From Pseudobacteriovorax antillogorgiicola (lineage in GTDB: Bacteria > Bdellovibrionota_B > Oligoflexia > Oligoflexales > Oligoflexaceae), in the NCBI RefSeq assembly GCF_900177345.1, contig NZ_FWZT01000014.1, forward strand, positions 62,001 through 126,000: 64,000 bases of DNA, read 5' to 3'. Positions within the stretch are counted from its first letter, which is position 1, and each line of letters begins with the position of its first letter. The notes beneath the pieces are model-generated. The model was not told the origin of the DNA, made no database searches, and worked only from the letters and a program-made list of their open reading frames with translations. The translations under genes and the position numbers were made by a program. Positions 10,318-19,293 of this stretch are shown here, in pieces.

Positions 10318-11262
10318 ATGCAAACTGTTGAAATACTTGCTAAACGGGGATTAGTCGGCAAACGACTCGATCTCGCTATGGTCGAGGAGACCAAAGGCCT
10401 ATCCCGAAGAAAGGCCAAGTCGTTGATCGATGACGGTTCGGTATTCGTGAACGATCAGAGGGTTCGTATCGCATCCAGGCAATTAAGTTTTGGAGATCGT
10501 TTAACTTTTCGTTACGTTCCAGACAACAAGAAGAAGCCTCAGCCAGTTCAGATCAGCGAGCGGGACATCTTATTTGATCAGGCTGGTGTCATTGCTATCA
10601 ACAAACCTGTAGGCTTGCCGTCTCAAGAAACTAAAAAGGGAGATCGCTTCCATGTGGTTCCCCTGGTGAAGCGCTTCTTTCAGACCAAAGGTCGTGATTT
10701 AGAACACTTGGCCCTAGCCCATCGACTAGACAAAGAAACATCTGGCGTTCTTCTTCTTGGCGAAACCCCAGAGATCGTTGCGCATCTTATGGATCAGTTT
10801 CGGGAAAAAACCATCGAGAAAACCTACCATGCCTTATGTTATGGGAAGGCCCAAGATGAATTTGAAGTACGCTGTCGCCTGACAGCGATCAACCCCAAGA
10901 ATGGAACAGTAAAGGTCTCCCAAAAGTCGGGTAAGGACTCGCAAACCTTCTTTACAAGAAAAGAGTATTATCAAAAATCGGGAATGAGTTTAGTGGAATG
11001 TCGGCCTGTGACCGGCCGTAGCCATCAACTGAGGGCTCATCTGGCAAAAGTTCGGAACCCCATTGCTGGTGATAAAGTCTATGGCGATACTCACCCGAAG
11101 CTTTCAGATGAGTTATATCATTTGGTATCGCAGCACCATTATTTGCATGCACGGCTTCTCAAGTTTACCCTGCCTGGGCAAAGCAAGAAACTGCAGGTGA
11201 AGGCCCCTTATCCCAAGACTTGGCAGTCGATCATCGAACTCCTACGAAGTCCTTTGACCTAG
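10318..11262 (+). CDS. RluA-family pseudouridine synthase with S4 domain
   Basis: Isomerises uridine to pseudouridine in rRNA or tRNA. From the preferred start the protein has an N-terminal S4 RNA-binding domain (GKRLDLAMVEE..., SRRKAKSLIDDGSVFVN) followed by the catalytic domain with HRLDKETSGVLLL; the Asp of that motif (about residue 138) is the nucleophile. Later conserved elements ALCYGK and GRSHQLRAHL are also present. An in-frame ATG exists at 10246, but it lacks a ribosome site, whereas ATG 10318 is preceded by GGGAAG, and the S4 domain starts just after it. The exact target (RluC/RluD-like positions) is not decidable by eye. Confidence 0.9.
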   Translation: MQTVEILAKRGLVGKRLDLAMVEETKGLSRRKAKSLIDDGSVFVNDQRVRIASRQLSFGDRLTFRYVPDNKKKPQPVQISERDILFDQAGVIAINKPVGLPSQETKKGDRFHVVPLVKRFFQTKGRDLEHLALAHRLDKETSGVLLLGETPEIVAHLMDQFREKTIEKTYHALCYGKAQDEFEVRCRLTAINPKNGTVKVSQKSGKDSQTFFTRKEYYQKSGMSLVECRPVTGRSHQLRAHLAKVRNPIAGDKVYGDTHPKLSDELYHLVSQHHYLHARLLKFTLPGQSKKLQVKAPYPKTWQSIIELLRSPLT

Positions 11263-11272
11263 CGGCCAGAGG

Positions 11273-12427
11273 CTAGTCCTTTTTTCGATCCTGGAAAACT
11301 TCACCGCGATTGAGAACTTTCTTTCCAGTTACTTTCGAAGGGCGCTTTCCAAGATCGTCTCCCTTACAAATCAAGTACTCGAAGTCGTCTTTGTAACGAT
11401 CTTGAATCTTTGGTCGTCCCACGACCACTGATTCACCTGGCTTACCGGCTTTTACTAAACCGGCTTTTTCCGAAGCCAAGGCATAACCAGCATACTTCAA
11501 TTTTGAACGATTGATCTCTAAATAGCGATCCAAGTCGGCCATGATTTGTGGCTGAGCCCAGGTTGTTTCGCTGTAGCACCAATCTTTGGGTTTTTGCAGC
11601 ATCGGGCAAGGCACAGAGCTAGGGCATGGGTAAAGGGGGTGATAGCCCATCATCGATAGGTCGTCGCGAAGCTCCATGGCACTCCGAGCCAGATTTTGAT
11701 TAGCTGGTTCAATAATCAGGAACAGAGTAGGCTTGAGCATGGATTCCATCGCAAACTCCTGGAATTTTCTTTGAGCCTTTGGGTTTTTGAGAAGCTCATT
11801 CCATACATAGCCAAGGATAACGATATTGAGTTCGGAATCGGAGAGCTGGCTCGATATCATATCGAAGCAGTTTTCGAGGCGATCTTTTTTAGATCGAATG
11901 CTTCCCTTGAATCCTACGTGTTTGAATCCCAGTCTTGAAGCATCGAGAAATGGGCCTTGCGTGTCTACTAAGGACAAGGACATTTTAGTTTTAGGACTGC
12001 GCTTCATCACGAACGCCGCAAGGGTTTGGCTGACAGCTCCAGTGCCGCAGCCCAGATCAAAAACCTTTGCACCTTCGTAGGAAGCCAGAGTCTCACTAAA
12101 CTTGTGACGCTGATCCATACGATCCAATAGGTTCCAGGCACGGCCACAATTCGCTAGGTGAAAGCCGAGAAGATAAGCGCTAGTCTGCTTTTTAGGGTCC
12201 AAGAGGTAACGGGGTAGGTTCTGCCTGTCGGTGGTAAAGGCCTCCCAAAGAGAGCGTACATTGCCTCGTTCGTTGCGAAGAATTGTTTTCAGCTTTTCTT
12301 GCTTGCTTGAGTCCCTTGGAATACCCTTCAATCGTGCTGTTTCGATAATCGTGGCTTCCCATGCTGATATCAGCGATGAGGGAAGGGCAACTTCTTGAAA
12401 CTGGCGGTTTGTGTTAGTCTTTTTCAA
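11273..12427 (-). CDS. Rsm22/METTL17-like SAM methyltransferase homologue of the small ribosomal subunit
   Basis: Resembles the Rsm22 family of putative methyltransferases tied to assembly of the small ribosomal subunit (mitochondrial Rsm22/METTL17 and bacterial relatives). A SAM motif I VFDLGCGTGAVSQ lies in the first half. The family hallmark is the Cys cluster YPCPSSVPCP followed by KDWC, with a further Cys in YLICKGDD about 70 residues later; these four could bind an iron-sulfur cluster as reported for mitochondrial homologues. The longest frame begins with GTG at 12487 and would overlap lipA; a TTG at 12427 has an AGGAT ribosome site eight bases upstream and is preferred. Ends with a basic tail. 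Convergent with the pseudouridine synthase gene. Function by family, not demonstrated. Confidence 0.75.
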   Translation of the reverse strand: MKKTNTNRQFQEVALPSSLISAWEATIIETARLKGIPRDSSKQEKLKTILRNERGNVRSLWEAFTTDRQNLPRYLLDPKKQTSAYLLGFHLANCGRAWNLLDRMDQRHKFSETLASYEGAKVFDLGCGTGAVSQTLAAFVMKRSPKTKMSLSLVDTQGPFLDASRLGFKHVGFKGSIRSKKDRLENCFDMISSQLSDSELNIVILGYVWNELLKNPKAQRKFQEFAMESMLKPTLFLIIEPANQNLARSAMELRDDLSMMGYHPLYPCPSSVPCPMLQKPKDWCYSETTWAQPQIMADLDRYLEINRSKLKYAGYALASEKAGLVKAGKPGESVVVGRPKIQDRYKDDFEYLICKGDDLGKRPSKVTGKKVLNRGEVFQDRKKD

Positions 12428-12531
12428 TTGGGGTATCCTAAAGTGGAAATAGCTTATAAACAGTGTTAAGTTCGCGAGCGTTGTCACTTAGCATAGATTT
12501 GCTTGATAAGCTAGAAAGACAGGATAAAAAA

Positions 12532-13449
12532 TTGACACAAAAGCCAGAAGCAAAAAAAGACCTCCATGTGAATAAGCCAAAGTGGCTTAAGACTAAGATT
12601 CCCACTGGCTCCACATACTTTGACATCAAGCGGGACCTTCGCAAGAAGCAGCTTTACACCGTTTGTGAAGAGGCAAAGTGTCCCAATATTTCAGAGTGTT
12701 GGGCCACCAATACCGCTACTTTCATGATTCTAGGGGATACTTGCACGAGAGCTTGTCGCTTTTGCAATGTGAAAACCGGAAATCCACAGGGTTGGCTCGA
12801 CGATAACGAGCCCAAGAAGACCGCTGAATCTGTTAAGCTGATGAAGCTTCGCTACGCGGTGCTCACGATGGTCGACCGGGATGATTTGGAGGATGGTGGT
12901 GCCGCTCATGTGGCCCGGGTTTTCGATGAAATTCGCAAGACTTCGCCCGACTGCCGGTTGGAGTTCTTGGGAGGAGACTTTCAGGCAAAGGATGATTCCC
13001 TTGCTAGAATTTTGGAAGCTATGCCCGAAGTTTTTGCCCACAACATAGAAACCATTGAGCGTCTAACCCCTAGGGTCCGCGACGCTCGTTCCACCTATCG
13101 CCGCAGTTTGGCTGTACTCAAGAGAGTTAAAGAATTAGCGAACTATCAAGTTTTCACCAAGAGTGCAATCATGTTGGGCTTGGGTGAAAGCAAGGACGAA
13201 GTCGTTCAGTCCCTTAAAGATTTACGAGACCACAACGTGGACTTCATTACCATGGGTCAGTATATGCGTCCATCCAAGCGGCATCTATCGATCAAGGAAT
13301 TTGTGGAACCCGAAGTCTTTGAAGACTTGAAGGGAATCGCCTATGACCTTGGTTTTCTAGGAGTTGCATCGTCGCCACTTGTTCGAAGCTCCTACCGAGC
13401 CGGAGATCTTTACGACCAAGCTTTGGAGTCCCTCAAACAAAAAGGTTAG
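12532..13449 (+). CDS. lipA: Lipoyl synthase (radical SAM)
   Basis: Inserts two sulfur atoms into the protein-bound octanoyl group to make lipoate for the 2-oxoacid dehydrogenases and the glycine cleavage system. Both iron-sulfur clusters are visible: the auxiliary set CEEAKCPNISEC and the radical-SAM set CTRACRFC. The C-terminal SSYRAGDLY supplies the conserved Ser that ligates the auxiliary cluster. KPKWLKTKIPTG near the N terminus is typical. A longer frame starts with GTG at 12463, but TTG 12532 has CAGGAT just upstream and gives about 305 residues, close to the usual length; I prefer it, with moderate certainty. Heads a probable four-gene operon with an acyltransferase, a membrane methyltransferase and glutaryl-CoA dehydrogenase. 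No lipB is seen in the window. Confidence 0.96.
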   Translation: MTQKPEAKKDLHVNKPKWLKTKIPTGSTYFDIKRDLRKKQLYTVCEEAKCPNISECWATNTATFMILGDTCTRACRFCNVKTGNPQGWLDDNEPKKTAESVKLMKLRYAVLTMVDRDDLEDGGAAHVARVFDEIRKTSPDCRLEFLGGDFQAKDDSLARILEAMPEVFAHNIETIERLTPRVRDARSTYRRSLAVLKRVKELANYQVFTKSAIMLGLGESKDEVVQSLKDLRDHNVDFITMGQYMRPSKRHLSIKEFVEPEVFEDLKGIAYDLGFLGVASSPLVRSSYRAGDLYDQALESLKQKG

Positions 13450-13454
13450 TGGCC

Positions 13455-14336
13455 GTGATTTCATTGCAGTTGGTTCTTATCCGTGGTCTGATTTATGCCT
13501 TCACTCTTATTCCCAAGCCATTTGTTAGGCCACTAGCAGCTTCGCTGCTGTGGCTTCTAAGACCAGTCCTTGGTAAAGAAAAAGAAAAGCTCTATCGCAA
13601 TCTCGAAGAGGTTCTGAACCTGCCTCGCCATAGTATTTTTGCTAAGAATTTTGCCCGGCAAGTGTTGCAGCACCAGATTGAATCTGGGATCGAATCGCTG
13701 GTATCAGCCGAGAAGGGGCCCCGTCATGACCCGATCGAGATTCTTGGGTTTGAGTCCCTTGAGGCTACAATCAGCGATTTAAAGGCAGCAGGCAAGGGCC
13801 TGATCGTTATAACAGGTCACATGGGAAGCTGGGAGTTCGTAGCAAAATACTGTGCCCTGGCTACCGGGGAAACCTTTAACGCCTTGGCTAAGCCATCCAA
13901 GTCTCCAGCGGTTACCAAGTATTTGGAGTCCTCTCGAAGTAAGATGAATACCCGGGTGCTCTGGACGGACCGCAAAACTCTGCTCAAAGATATGATGCTA
14001 AGCTTAAAGCACGGCCAGATCTTGGGCTTCGTGATGGATCAAAAGCCTGATGGTCGACAGGGGCCCGAGGTGACATTTTTTGATCGGCCAACGAAATTTG
14101 TTGCAGGCCCAGCAAAACTCGCGACGCGGATGCAGGCGCCAGTGCTAGCGGTTTTTTGTATGCGAGAGGGGCCTTGGCGGTATAGAATAGTCCACAAAGT
14201 GGTTGCATCACCCCATCACGAAGAGCGTGACGAAGTCACCCTTACCCAAGCCATGGCCGCTGAAATCGAGCGTGTCATTCGACTTTACCCCGAACAGTGG
14301 GTTTGGAACTATAAGAGGTGGCGATTCCAGACTTAA
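13455..14336 (+). CDS. LpxL/HtrB-family lysophospholipid (lipid A) acyltransferase
   Basis: Inner-membrane acyltransferase of the LpxL/LpxM/HtrB family, which adds secondary acyl chains to lipid A from acyl-ACP. An N-terminal membrane anchor (residues about 8-40) precedes the catalytic HX4E motif in TGHMGSWEF (His124, Glu129 in the longest frame), then the conserved DQKPDGRQG block and the C-terminal YPEQWVWNYKRWR. The lipA stop overlaps a GTG at 13449; GTG 13455, nine bases after AAAGG, is better spaced. Length of about 293 residues is normal. Translation is probably coupled to lipA. Other lysophospholipid acyltransferases share this fold, so the lipid acceptor is inferred. Confidence 0.88.
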   Translation: MISLQLVLIRGLIYAFTLIPKPFVRPLAASLLWLLRPVLGKEKEKLYRNLEEVLNLPRHSIFAKNFARQVLQHQIESGIESLVSAEKGPRHDPIEILGFESLEATISDLKAAGKGLIVITGHMGSWEFVAKYCALATGETFNALAKPSKSPAVTKYLESSRSKMNTRVLWTDRKTLLKDMMLSLKHGQILGFVMDQKPDGRQGPEVTFFDRPTKFVAGPAKLATRMQAPVLAVFCMREGPWRYRIVHKVVASPHHEERDEVTLTQAMAAEIERVIRLYPEQWVWNYKRWRFQT

Positions 14337-14348
14337 GAAGGAGTGCCA

Positions 14349-14996
14349 ATGAAGTCGATTTCCCTTAAAGCGGAGCCGATCCATTTTCTCGAAGTTCTCG
14401 CTTTCCCGCTGGCATTATTTCATCTATCACCCCATCTTGAATCACTCTATCTTGGGGCTGCACTGGGCATTGTGGGGCTTTTTTTGAAGCTTTGGCTGTT
14501 TGCTTATCCTAAAAAGAAGAATCGCAAATTTGAAGTCTATGGCCCGTATCGCTTTTTAAGGCACCCATACTTTTGTAGTACTCTCATCTTGATCTGCGCC
14601 GCGGCAATGACAAGCCGTTCCTTGGTATTGTTCTTGGTGCTGATGAGTTTATTTGCGATCATTTTCCTCAAAGAAGCCCCAGGGATCGACCAAACTCGGC
14701 AAGATGTCTTTGGCGGGGAGTATCTTTATTATAAAGCATGTATTAGTAGCCTGGTTCCGGGGCTGATTCCGTACCCGGCAGTGACTCAGAAAGATCCTTC
14801 CCTGCGAAATCTGTTCGACGTGAGGTTTAAGGCAGAGATCGATTCGATCATTGCCACCAGCGTCTTCTACGGCTACGTATTCGCATACCTAGAGTTTCAC
14901 CAAATTCGCAGTTATCATTTTCTTTTTGCTGGTCTCTTTATGGGAGTACTGCTACTACGACTAGGCCGTCTGATTCAATGGAACGCGAATTCTTAA
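14349..14996 (+). CDS. ICMT/PEMT-like integral-membrane methyltransferase
   Basis: Multi-span membrane protein (hydrophobic stretches near residues 15-30, 33-54, 80-110 and two more after 170) with the motif YGPYRFLRHPYFCS at about 66-79. The GPYRxxRHPxY pattern is the SAM-binding signature of isoprenylcysteine carboxyl methyltransferases and phospholipid N-methyltransferases. A Glu-Ala-Pro segment (LKEAPGID) and GGEYLYYK follow, as in that family. ATG 14349 is five bases after AAGGAG; the GTG at 14343 is inside that ribosome site. Its position after a lipid acyltransferase suggests a lipid or lipid-like substrate, but this is inference. The C-terminal 60 residues are an extra hydrophobic module I do not recognise. 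Confidence 0.7.
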   Translation: MKSISLKAEPIHFLEVLAFPLALFHLSPHLESLYLGAALGIVGLFLKLWLFAYPKKKNRKFEVYGPYRFLRHPYFCSTLILICAAAMTSRSLVLFLVLMSLFAIIFLKEAPGIDQTRQDVFGGEYLYYKACISSLVPGLIPYPAVTQKDPSLRNLFDVRFKAEIDSIIATSVFYGYVFAYLEFHQIRSYHFLFAGLFMGVLLLRLGRLIQWNANS

Positions 14997-15009
14997 GGAG
15001 CAAGTCAAC

Positions 15010-16185
15010 GTGAAAACTCCTCACTGTCACCCTTACCCAGACTACATGAATATCTCTGAATTACTGACTGAGGAGCAGAATCGCTTGCTGGGCGAAGCTC
15101 GCCGTTTCGTAGAGGAGGAGCTTGAACCAAGCATAGCTGATCACTATGAGGCAGGTACCTTCCCAAAGGAAGCAATCGCTCGCATGGGTGAAGCTCATCT
15201 TATAGGCTCCAACCTTGCAGGCTATGGGCTCCCTGGCTACGATGAAATATCCTATGGCTTGATCATGCGAGAGCTGGAACGCTGCGATTCAGCCTTTCGG
15301 AGCTGCGCTTCGGTGCAAGGTTCCCTTGTGATGTATCCTATTGCCAAGTATGGCTCTGACGAGCAAAAAGACACATGGTTGGAAAGGCTCGGAAAAGGGT
15401 CTGCTATTGGCTCATTTGCCCTTACTGAACCTCAAGGTGGCTCTGATCCAGGCTCTATGGAAACTCGCGCTGAGGATCGTGGTGACCATTGGCTGTTATC
15501 AGGGGAAAAACGCTGGGTCACCAATGGTACCTTGTGTGACGTGGTGCTTGTCTGGGCGCGAACGGATGATGGTGTTCGAGGCTTTCTATGCCCTGCAGAT
15601 ACTCCTGGTGTGAAGTTTAGAAGTATCAACCGTAAATTATCACTTCGAGCTTCTGCAAGTGCCGAGCTAAGCTTGGATCAAGTGAAGCTTCCTAAGTCAG
15701 CTGAGCTCCCAGCAGCCAGGGGGCTTGGTGCGGCATTAAATTGCCTGAATCAAGCCCGTTATGGAATCGTTTGGGGGGTTATAGGAGCAGCTGAAGCTTG
15801 CTATGACGAAGCCCTCAGCTATGCTCAGGAGCGGCAACTATTTCAAAAAAAGCTTAGCCAGTTTCAGATGGTCCAGGGAAAGCTTGCGGATATGACACTG
15901 GCCATCAGCCAGGGGCAGCTTTTAGCATTGCGGCTCGGGCAGCTGAAGAATGCGGGGCAGCTGTTGCCTGGACACGTCTCTCTTGGCAAGCAAGGTAACG
16001 TCAAGGCGGCCCTTGAGATAGCACGCACCTGTCGGGATATTCTGGGAGCTAACGGAGTTCTCCTCGATTATAAAACGATGAGGCATGCTTGTAATTTAGA
16101 GACTGTGTTCACCTACGAAGGAACTCATGATATCCATCGTCTTGTGGTCGGGCAGCAAGTGACGGGTAAAGGGGCATTTTCCTGA
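15010..16185 (+). CDS. Acyl-CoA dehydrogenase, glutaryl-CoA dehydrogenase type
   Basis: FAD enzyme that oxidises and decarboxylates glutaryl-CoA to crotonyl-CoA in lysine/tryptophan degradation. The catalytic base is in MRHACNLETVFTYEGTHDIH (Glu370), the arrangement specific to glutaryl-CoA dehydrogenases. Glu90, Arg97 and Ser98 in ELERCDSAFRSCASVQ match the positions that bind the gamma-carboxylate in decarboxylating enzymes. FALTEPQGGSDP and the FAD-binding RxLFQKKLxxFQ are also present. Length 391 fits. The GTG start at 15010 follows AAGGAG with a nine-base gap. Electrons would pass to ETF, and an EtfD-like oxidoreductase lies at the right end of the window. Last gene of the lipA group. 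Confidence 0.88.
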   Translation: MKTPHCHPYPDYMNISELLTEEQNRLLGEARRFVEEELEPSIADHYEAGTFPKEAIARMGEAHLIGSNLAGYGLPGYDEISYGLIMRELERCDSAFRSCASVQGSLVMYPIAKYGSDEQKDTWLERLGKGSAIGSFALTEPQGGSDPGSMETRAEDRGDHWLLSGEKRWVTNGTLCDVVLVWARTDDGVRGFLCPADTPGVKFRSINRKLSLRASASAELSLDQVKLPKSAELPAARGLGAALNCLNQARYGIVWGVIGAAEACYDEALSYAQERQLFQKKLSQFQMVQGKLADMTLAISQGQLLALRLGQLKNAGQLLPGHVSLGKQGNVKAALEIARTCRDILGANGVLLDYKTMRHACNLETVFTYEGTHDIHRLVVGQQVTGKGAFS

Positions 16186-16327
16186 ACTTGTGAATTCCGT
16201 AAAAAGTGACAGTTATTTGTTCATTTCTAGATACTCTGGAGTCCTCTCGTAACGTGACTCTATGACCAAGGCTTCAGATTCCTGTACCTGCACCGATAAT
16301 AAACGAAACTGGTCGAATTCGAGGTAG

Positions 16328-18637
16328 GTGTTGAATCTGAACGACCCCAACCAAAAATTAGAATATGCAAATAAGCTGATCTTCGTGAAGGAGTACAAGA
16401 AGGCTCAGAAGATTATCGAAGAGCTTATTCGTCATGATTCTTTTACACACAACCTCTTGGTTCATCTCCGGCGGATCGAACTGGCTGTTAAGCTGGAAAA
16501 TTTGGAGACCCTGAAGGTGGAATACGAGAGAGCCACTGAGAAGAATCCAGATAATGCCAACTCGAAGATTTGTCATATCCTAGTTGAGCAGCATGGTGAA
16601 ATGATCAAGCCTGAGGAAGCAGTGATTCGCTTCCAGTCGCTGCTCCGCATTGTCGGTCCCCATCCTGCCATCTACTACGGGATTGGGTTCAGCATGGAGA
16701 TGGAGGGCAATTTCGAACGAGCCCTCTTCAACTATGAGCAGTGTACGACCTGCGATCATGGCTGGTATCCAGGTTACTTCGGAATGAGTCAGATCTACTA
16801 TCACCTTGGTGATGACGAAAAAGGCGATCATTACTTCTTCATGTTTGAAGAATTAGCTCCCTATAATGTCTATGGCAATTTTGAAACCCATCGCAAGCTT
16901 TCCCACGAATTTGTTCAGGATGAAGAGTTTGAGTCAGCGGAACGAGCCATTATATCTCTTTCCGAGTGGTGGATGGACAATAAGGGCTTCTGTCCCATTG
17001 AAATTCAAATCTACGAACGCTTTTCGACAGCGAAAATAGCTGACCTGGCAGGCGATCAGCACCGCGCTGAGCAGAGACGTTCTCAAGGAGAGCTCCTTGC
17101 CCGAAGGGCGATGGAATCAGAGGATGAGCCCGAGACTGTTCTGTATTTTATCGCGAAAACTTTGGAAGAGTTCTCAGAACTCAATATGGCGTTGGAGTTT
17201 TATAAAGAGATTCTGAGTCGCGAGGCAAGTAGCCCCGACATGGTTCAGAAGATTGGCTCTCAGTTTCTTTCGGTCGGCGAGTATGAGCTTGCTAATGAGA
17301 TATTTGAAACGGCCTACCATCATCATCCGGATCACCCCGAAATACGATTTTGTTGGATGGTATCGAAACTTCGACGCTCTGGTGTGAATGTCGAGGAATA
17401 TCTCATCGATAAGGAAAGATTGCGAGCACTCTTAGAAAACCAATCAGACAAAGTCGAATTGCTATCACTGCTTCACTCGCTCATGGCTAAGTATGGCCAA
17501 GATCCTGATGTTCAGGGGCATATGGGAGATGTCTATCTTAGGCTCGGCAACCAAGACCGTGCCGCCAAGCACTACGAAAAAATGTATGAAATAGATGGAA
17601 AGAGTCTCGTGACCAAACTGAAATATGCGTCGTATCAAATGCAATTTGGTGATATAGAACTGGCGAAGCAAATCTTAGACCAGATATCAGAAGTGGATCT
17701 TGAAGATTCGTCCGACCAAAAAAGTGAATTGCTATGGCTAAAGTCGAACTATGCCTACCAAACGGAAGATTACAGGAAAGGCCTAGATTATCTCAATCAG
17801 GTTCTTAAGCACGATCCTTGGCATGTCGCGTATCTAGTTCAAAAAGCACTTACCCTGTCGGCGCTGGCCCAGGATAAGGTTAGCTTCAATCTCTATGACT
17901 CTGTGCTAAAAAAGCTCTCAAAGAATGATGAAGAGGGCTTGGACTGGGATGAATTTACGAGAAAATCTACCATGATAGCTCAAGCCAATTTGCTAGAGTT
18001 GGATTACTGTCGCTGCAAGATCAGGTTTCTTTATGCAAACGGTGATGAAAGAAATCTTGTTGCTTTAGTCCATGCTGCCTGCAAACTTGATCCTGGTAAG
18101 ACCACTTATGACTTTTTAAAGCTTTTGAATACAAACTTCGATAGTCCTAATATCTACTGGGCTTTGGGTCAACTCTACAAAGAGCTTTGGCAACTTGAGG
18201 CAGCTTCGGTTTGGTTCGAACAGATTCTAATTTCTCTAGACGCTACTGATGATCATAAAGCAAAAGCCTATCAAGAGCTGGCGGACTGCTTTATCTGGCG
18301 AGGCGTGATGATCGACAGGGCTGTGGAATATGCTAAGATTGCCTTAGATATGTCTAACGAAGGGCGGGAAGCAACTTTGCGGACGCTAGCTCATAGCCTC
18401 TTAAAAAAAGGTGAAGTGCGGCAAGCCGAAGTTTATCTCGACGAGCTTGAAGATGAAGACCCAGAAGTGATCTATTTGAAAGGACTAGTTCACTACCGCA
18501 ATGGAGCTGCAGGGCAGGCTAATGAAGTCTGGAAACCCTTGCTGAGCCTGCCTGCCGATCGCTTACGCTTGCACACTATCAAACAGCAAGTCATGAAGTA
18601 CTATTTCGATAAAGTTCCCTACAAAACTATTAACTAA
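16328..18637 (+). CDS. Large tetratricopeptide-repeat protein
   Basis: A 769-residue soluble protein made almost wholly of TPR-like helical pairs; clear units include AIYYGIGFSMEMEGNFERALFNYEQ, VQGHMGDVYLRLGNQDRAAKHYEKM and the Leu/Ala patterns near the C terminus (each printed unit is a separate repeat, spaced about 34 residues). No signal peptide or membrane segment is seen, so it is probably cytoplasmic. The start is GTG 16328 or TTG 16331; GAGG at 16321-16324 fits the TTG slightly better. TPR scaffolds assemble protein complexes; no enzymatic domain is visible. It opens a four-gene co-directional block ending at 21888 with another TPR protein. Function unknown. Confidence 0.75.
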   Translation: MLNLNDPNQKLEYANKLIFVKEYKKAQKIIEELIRHDSFTHNLLVHLRRIELAVKLENLETLKVEYERATEKNPDNANSKICHILVEQHGEMIKPEEAVIRFQSLLRIVGPHPAIYYGIGFSMEMEGNFERALFNYEQCTTCDHGWYPGYFGMSQIYYHLGDDEKGDHYFFMFEELAPYNVYGNFETHRKLSHEFVQDEEFESAERAIISLSEWWMDNKGFCPIEIQIYERFSTAKIADLAGDQHRAEQRRSQGELLARRAMESEDEPETVLYFIAKTLEEFSELNMALEFYKEILSREASSPDMVQKIGSQFLSVGEYELANEIFETAYHHHPDHPEIRFCWMVSKLRRSGVNVEEYLIDKERLRALLENQSDKVELLSLLHSLMAKYGQDPDVQGHMGDVYLRLGNQDRAAKHYEKMYEIDGKSLVTKLKYASYQMQFGDIELAKQILDQISEVDLEDSSDQKSELLWLKSNYAYQTEDYRKGLDYLNQVLKHDPWHVAYLVQKALTLSALAQDKVSFNLYDSVLKKLSKNDEEGLDWDEFTRKSTMIAQANLLELDYCRCKIRFLYANGDERNLVALVHAACKLDPGKTTYDFLKLLNTNFDSPNIYWALGQLYKELWQLEAASVWFEQILISLDATDDHKAKAYQELADCFIWRGVMIDRAVEYAKIALDMSNEGREATLRTLAHSLLKKGEVRQAEVYLDELEDEDPEVIYLKGLVHYRNGAAGQANEVWKPLLSLPADRLRLHTIKQQVMKYYFDKVPYKTIN

Positions 18638-18713
18638 ATATTAACTCTCTGGGGGAAGGTTTGTCTTTCAAACTATTCCTTCTTTACCTCCGAAATGCCT
18701 TCCGTTTTTCTGT

Positions 18714-18741
18714 TGACACTCGCAATCGAATATGGAGAATG
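18714..18741 (+). promoter_or_regulatory. Candidate sigma-70 promoter for the small Cys-rich protein gene
   Basis: TTGACA at 18714-18719 and GAGAAT at 18736-18741 with a 16-base spacer, about 170 bases upstream of the small Cys-rich gene. The -35 is perfect and the -10 matches four of six. Between 18742 and 18908 only a short dyad CAGTG/CACTG (18858-18872) is seen. Confidence 0.35.
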
Positions 18742-18908
18742 TAGCTCGAGCATTAAATTACATCGTGAATAAAAAGTTATCTGCCCTCTGAAGGAAAGGC
18801 TTATCCCCATCTTGGTGCGTCTTTCAAAAAGGGATCAAGGCAGGAAGCTTTGCAACACAGTGTCCACCACTGGGGTGCATCAGTCTACTTTTTTCAAGGG
18901 GAAGAACA

Positions 18909-19190
18909 ATGAAAGTTATCCAAGATTGCAAGTGCTGCGGTGAAAAAACCAGAGTTCGTCATCGTGACTTCAGCCCCCATGCCTGGGCGGTTCTGATGCA
19001 CTGGGAGGAGATTGATGCTTCGGCTGTTGGTCAGCCAATCTGCGATTCCTGCTATGATGATCTCCGAGAGCTGTTGATTGAGCGTTCCAGAGAGGTGGAT
19101 GCGGCCATGGCTCATGGGCAGATTCAACAACTGCAGTTTGTAGTGGATCAGACGCTTTCCAAAGTTCGCGATACGCCTATAGCAAGTTAA
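18909..19190 (+). CDS. Small protein with zinc-binding-type Cys pairs
   Basis: A 93-residue protein, not recognised. Its first half has two Cys clusters, CKCC at residues 7-10 and CDSC at 45-48, separated by about 35 residues with several His, the geometry of a treble-clef or zinc-ribbon fold. The second half is a predicted amphipathic helix (DDLRELLIERSREVDAAMA...). AAGGGG precedes the ATG with good spacing and the coding pattern is convincing. It stands alone between two TPR genes on the same strand. A nucleic-acid or protein-binding zinc knuckle is the likely type; no function is claimed. Confidence 0.65.
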   Translation: MKVIQDCKCCGEKTRVRHRDFSPHAWAVLMHWEEIDASAVGQPICDSCYDDLRELLIERSREVDAAMAHGQIQQLQFVVDQTLSKVRDTPIAS

Positions 19191-19293
19191 TTCGATGTAG
19201 GCATATTTTACCTATGAATCATAGAGACTTACACTAAAGTATTGTGACACTCTGCCGAAATAAATAGCAGTATGCTGTTTAATGGAGGCAGAG

